Shown: positions 16,296 through 18,150 of the stretch, in pieces
Layout: every line of letters begins with the position of its first letter
How positions within the stretch are numbered: position 1 is the first letter of the stretch
Source: SIG575 sp964474295
GTDB lineage: Bacteria > Bacillota > Clostridia > Oscillospirales > Acutalibacteraceae
DNA length: 18,150 bases
Assembly (NCBI GenBank): GCA_964474295.1
Contig: CAYYRN010000041.1
Coordinates: 1 to 18,150, forward strand
Reading direction: 5' to 3'
Made by a program: the position numbers and the translations under genes
The notes under the pieces: model-generated
What the model was told of the DNA's origin: nothing
Database searches by the model: none
The model's input: the letters and a program-made list of their open reading frames with translations, nothing else

Positions 16296-17032
16296 GTTAC
16301 GGCAGCTTTGCTTTGTTTTATGACCGACTTACCGAAAATGTGGATTATGAAACATATGCCGCTTATATTAAGCGGCTTTTTCAGAATTACGGGAAAAATA
16401 TAAAAACCGTTCTTGATGTTGCCTGCGGTACGGGTACGCTGACCTCATTTCTTGCAAAAGAAGGCTTTGAAATGATAGGAACGGATGAATCCTGCGATAT
16501 GCTTATGCAGGCACAGCAAAAAAAGCTCGAAGAAAATTCGGATATTCTTTACCTTTGTCAAAGTGCTTCGGAGCTTGACCTTTACGGAACGGTACAGGGT
16601 GCGGTTTGCACGCTTGACAGTATAAATCATATTACGGATGAGGAAGAAGTAAAAAGGGCATTTGAAAGAATTTCCCTCTTTATGGAAAAGGACGGCATAT
16701 TTATTTTCGATTTGAACACGGAATACAAGCACCGTGAAATTTTGGGAAACAACACTTTTGTTTATGACCTTGATGATGTCTATTGTGTTTGGCAAAACGA
16801 GTTTGACGAAGAAAAATTGCTGACTCATATCACGCTTGATATTTTCAGCGAGGAAAACGGGCTTTATGAGAGGTTTTTTGAAGAGTTCGATGAAAGAGCC
16901 TATTCAAAAGTAAAGGTTGAAAATTGGCTCAAAATCAGCGATTTTGAGCTTGTCGGCTGTTTTGAGGAAATGACCGAAAAAGAGCCTGCGGAAGACACGC
17001 AAAGAATAGTTTATGTTGCGAGGAAAAAATAA
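16292..17032 (+). CDS. Class I SAM-dependent methyltransferase, substrate unknown
   Basis: The 246-aa product carries the Rossmann-like SAM-binding motif VLDVACGTGTLTSFLA (about 40-55), the acidic end of strand 2 in GTDESCDML (63-71) and a later LDSINHIT segment, all typical of small class I methyltransferases. The C-terminal half is acidic and aromatic and carries no domain I recognise. Similar proteins are annotated simply as methyltransferases in Clostridia. ATG 16292 overlaps the yerC-like stop (ATGA), with AAGGAG eight bases upstream. The stop codon shares one base with the hslO start (TAATG). Tight packing suggests co-expression with the TrpR-like protein and Hsp33 rather than a demonstrated shared pathway. 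Confidence 0.85.
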   Translation: MSYGSFALFYDRLTENVDYETYAAYIKRLFQNYGKNIKTVLDVACGTGTLTSFLAKEGFEMIGTDESCDMLMQAQQKKLEENSDILYLCQSASELDLYGTVQGAVCTLDSINHITDEEEVKRAFERISLFMEKDGIFIFDLNTEYKHREILGNNTFVYDLDDVYCVWQNEFDEEKLLTHITLDIFSEENGLYERFFEEFDERAYSKVKVENWLKISDFELVGCFEEMTEKEPAEDTQRIVYVARKK

Positions 17033-17916
17033 TGGGTAAAATAATAAGATGTATTTCACAAGAGGGCGATTTGACCGTTATGGCGGTCGATTCGACCGAT
17101 ATTGTACAGCGTGCGCACGAAATCCACGGCACGTCAAAGGTGGCATCCGCCGCCTTGGGAAGACTTTTGACGGCGGCATCAATGATGGGCGACGTTTTGA
17201 AAGGAGAAGATTTCAGCTTAACCCTCAGAATTAACGGAGGAGGGCCTTTAGGCAGTGTCATTGCGGTTTCGGACAGCAACGGAAACGTAAGAGGATATAT
17301 AGGTGATGCTTCGGTTGAGCTTCCTTTAAACGAAAAGGGTAAGCTTGATGTCGGCGGTGCGGTCGGAACAGACGGTTTTGTGACCGTTATTAAAGATTTG
17401 GGTATGAAAGAGCCGTACATCGGTCAAACACCCATTTTAACGGGCGAAATAGCGGAGGATATAACGAATTATTTTGCCTCAAGCGAACAGATACCCACAG
17501 TTTGTGCGTTGGGGGTTCTCGTAAACGGAGAAAGCAAGGATATAATAACTGCCGGCGGCTTTATAATTCAGCTTCTTCCCACGGCATTGCCCGATACGAT
17601 TGAAAAGGTCGAAAGATGTATTAAGGATGTTGCGCCTGTCACGTCAATGCTTACTGCCGGAATGACACCGGAAAAAATTTGCAGAAAGGTTTTGCCCGAA
17701 TTTAATTTGGATGTGCTTGATGAATCAGAGGTTTCCTACAAATGCACCTGCACCAAGGAGCGTGTAGAAAAAGCACTTATTTCTACGGGAGAGGAAGCTT
17801 TGAAAGAAATGGCGGAGGATGAAAAAACGGAAATTTCCTGTAATTTCTGTGACAAAAAATTTGTGTTTACTTCTCAGGAAATAAAAAATATTTTGAAAAA
17901 ATCAAAAATGAACTAA
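17032..17916 (+). CDS. hslO: Hsp33 redox-regulated chaperone
   Basis: Hsp33 (294 aa) is a cytosolic holdase that is switched on by oxidation of a zinc-bound cysteine cluster and protects unfolding proteins under oxidative stress. The N-terminal core shows LGRLLTAASMMGDVLKGED (42-60) and GGPLGSVIAVSD. The redox switch at the C-terminus is intact, with Cys238-x-Cys240 (KCTCTKERV) and Cys270-x2-Cys273 (ISCNFCDKKF). ATG 17032 overlaps the preceding stop as TAATG, with AGGA about seven bases upstream. Length is normal. It is the last gene of the three-gene operon. Confidence 0.96.
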   Translation: MGKIIRCISQEGDLTVMAVDSTDIVQRAHEIHGTSKVASAALGRLLTAASMMGDVLKGEDFSLTLRINGGGPLGSVIAVSDSNGNVRGYIGDASVELPLNEKGKLDVGGAVGTDGFVTVIKDLGMKEPYIGQTPILTGEIAEDITNYFASSEQIPTVCALGVLVNGESKDIITAGGFIIQLLPTALPDTIEKVERCIKDVAPVTSMLTAGMTPEKICRKVLPEFNLDVLDESEVSYKCTCTKERVEKALISTGEEALKEMAEDEKTEISCNFCDKKFVFTSQEIKNILKKSKMN

Positions 17917-17940
17917 TAGATTTTTAAAAAAGTTTTACCC

Positions 17941-17966
17941 GAAAGCCCAATAGAATCAAGGCTTTC
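17941..17966 (+). terminator. Weak hairpin after hslO
   Basis: GAAAGCC (17941-17947) and GGCTTTC (17960-17966) form a 7-bp stem with a 12-base loop, 24 bp past the hslO stop. On the + strand it is followed by A-rich, not T-rich, sequence, so it lacks the U-tract of a classical intrinsic terminator. The rest of 17917-18007 is an A-rich spacer with no gene visible. Confidence 0.3.
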
Positions 17967-18007
17967 AAAAAAAATCAAAAAAATCCGAAAAAATTTTAAA
18001 AAAAGTA

Positions 18008-18036
18008 TTGACAAAAGTATCGACTTAGTGTATACT
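18008..18036 (+). promoter_or_regulatory. Consensus sigma-A promoter for the tRNA-Val gene
   Basis: A perfect TTGACA (18008-18013) and TATACT (18031-18036) are spaced by 17 bp behind an A-rich upstream stretch that could act as an UP element. This is the strongest promoter in the window, as expected for a stable RNA gene or tRNA cluster. Confidence 0.9.
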
Positions 18037-18098
18037 AATCAACGTTGCAAATGCAAACGCTCTTGAAAAACAGAGCAAACGCAGAGTGCAATGATTGT

Positions 18099-18150
18099 GG
18101 GAGCATAGCTCAGCTGGGAGAGCATCTGCCTTACAAGCAGAGGGTCATAG
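18099..18150 (+). tRNA. tRNA-Val (anticodon UAC), 5' portion, cut by the window end
   Basis: The acceptor strand GGGAGCA (18099-18105), TA, D-stem GCTC (18108-18111) with GAGC (18120-18123), and anticodon stem TCTGC (18125-18129) with GCAGA (18137-18141) fold correctly. The loop CTTACAA places TAC (18132-18134) at the anticodon, which reads GTA valine codons. The T-arm and 3' acceptor strand lie beyond the window. More tRNA genes may follow, given the strong promoter. Confidence 0.95.

Overview
The window is a stretch of housekeeping chromosome from a low-to-medium GC Firmicute, most likely class Clostridia (Oscillospirales/Ruminococcaceae-like gut lineages are my best guess). The reasons are the strong AGGAGG-type ribosome binding sites, frequent TTG and GTG starts, the Firmicutes gene order dprA-topA-trmFO, a folate-dependent TrmFO, a YerC/YecD-type TrpR-like protein, and a radical SAM gene between rnc and smc. 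All genes lie on the + strand. No mobile element, CRISPR array, toxin-antitoxin pair, phage gene or obvious defence system is visible.

Region 1 (about 1-11878) starts with a sigma-A-like promoter (30-58). It reads as one tightly packed run of eight genes: a SpoU/TrmH-family RNA ribose methyltransferase, dprA, topA, trmFO, plsX, rnc, an Elp3-like radical SAM protein and smc. Most junctions overlap or are a few bases apart. The run joins two clusters that are separate in Bacillus subtilis: dprA-topA-trmFO and plsX-...-rnc-smc. The acyl carrier protein gene often found between plsX and rnc is absent. A MinD-like ATPase (11899-12624) follows smc where ftsY is often found, and the unit ends at a 16-bp hairpin.

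Region 2 (12634-14970) has its own promoter (12702-12730). It holds the alpha subunit of a two-subunit class I fumarase-type hydratase and then a THUMP-containing RlmL-like RNA methyltransferase. Between them lies a run of exactly 100 Ns flanked by two identical 55-bp sequences. This looks like an unmerged contig overlap, so the true distance between the two genes is probably about 75 bp. The hydratase beta-subunit gene is not present on either side.

Region 3 (14971-18150) carries a diacylglycerol/lipid kinase, a short operon (YerC-like regulator, SAM methyltransferase, hslO) behind a plausible promoter, and the 5' part of a tRNA-Val(UAC) gene behind a consensus promoter. The tRNA is cut by the window end.

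The genes cover core jobs: RNA modification and processing, DNA uptake/recombination, topology and segregation, membrane lipid synthesis, central carbon metabolism and redox chaperoning. I do not see a new multi-gene system. The points most worth a second look are the assembly artefact, the MinD-like ATPase next to smc, the orphan fumarase alpha subunit, and the merged operon lacking acpP and ftsY.
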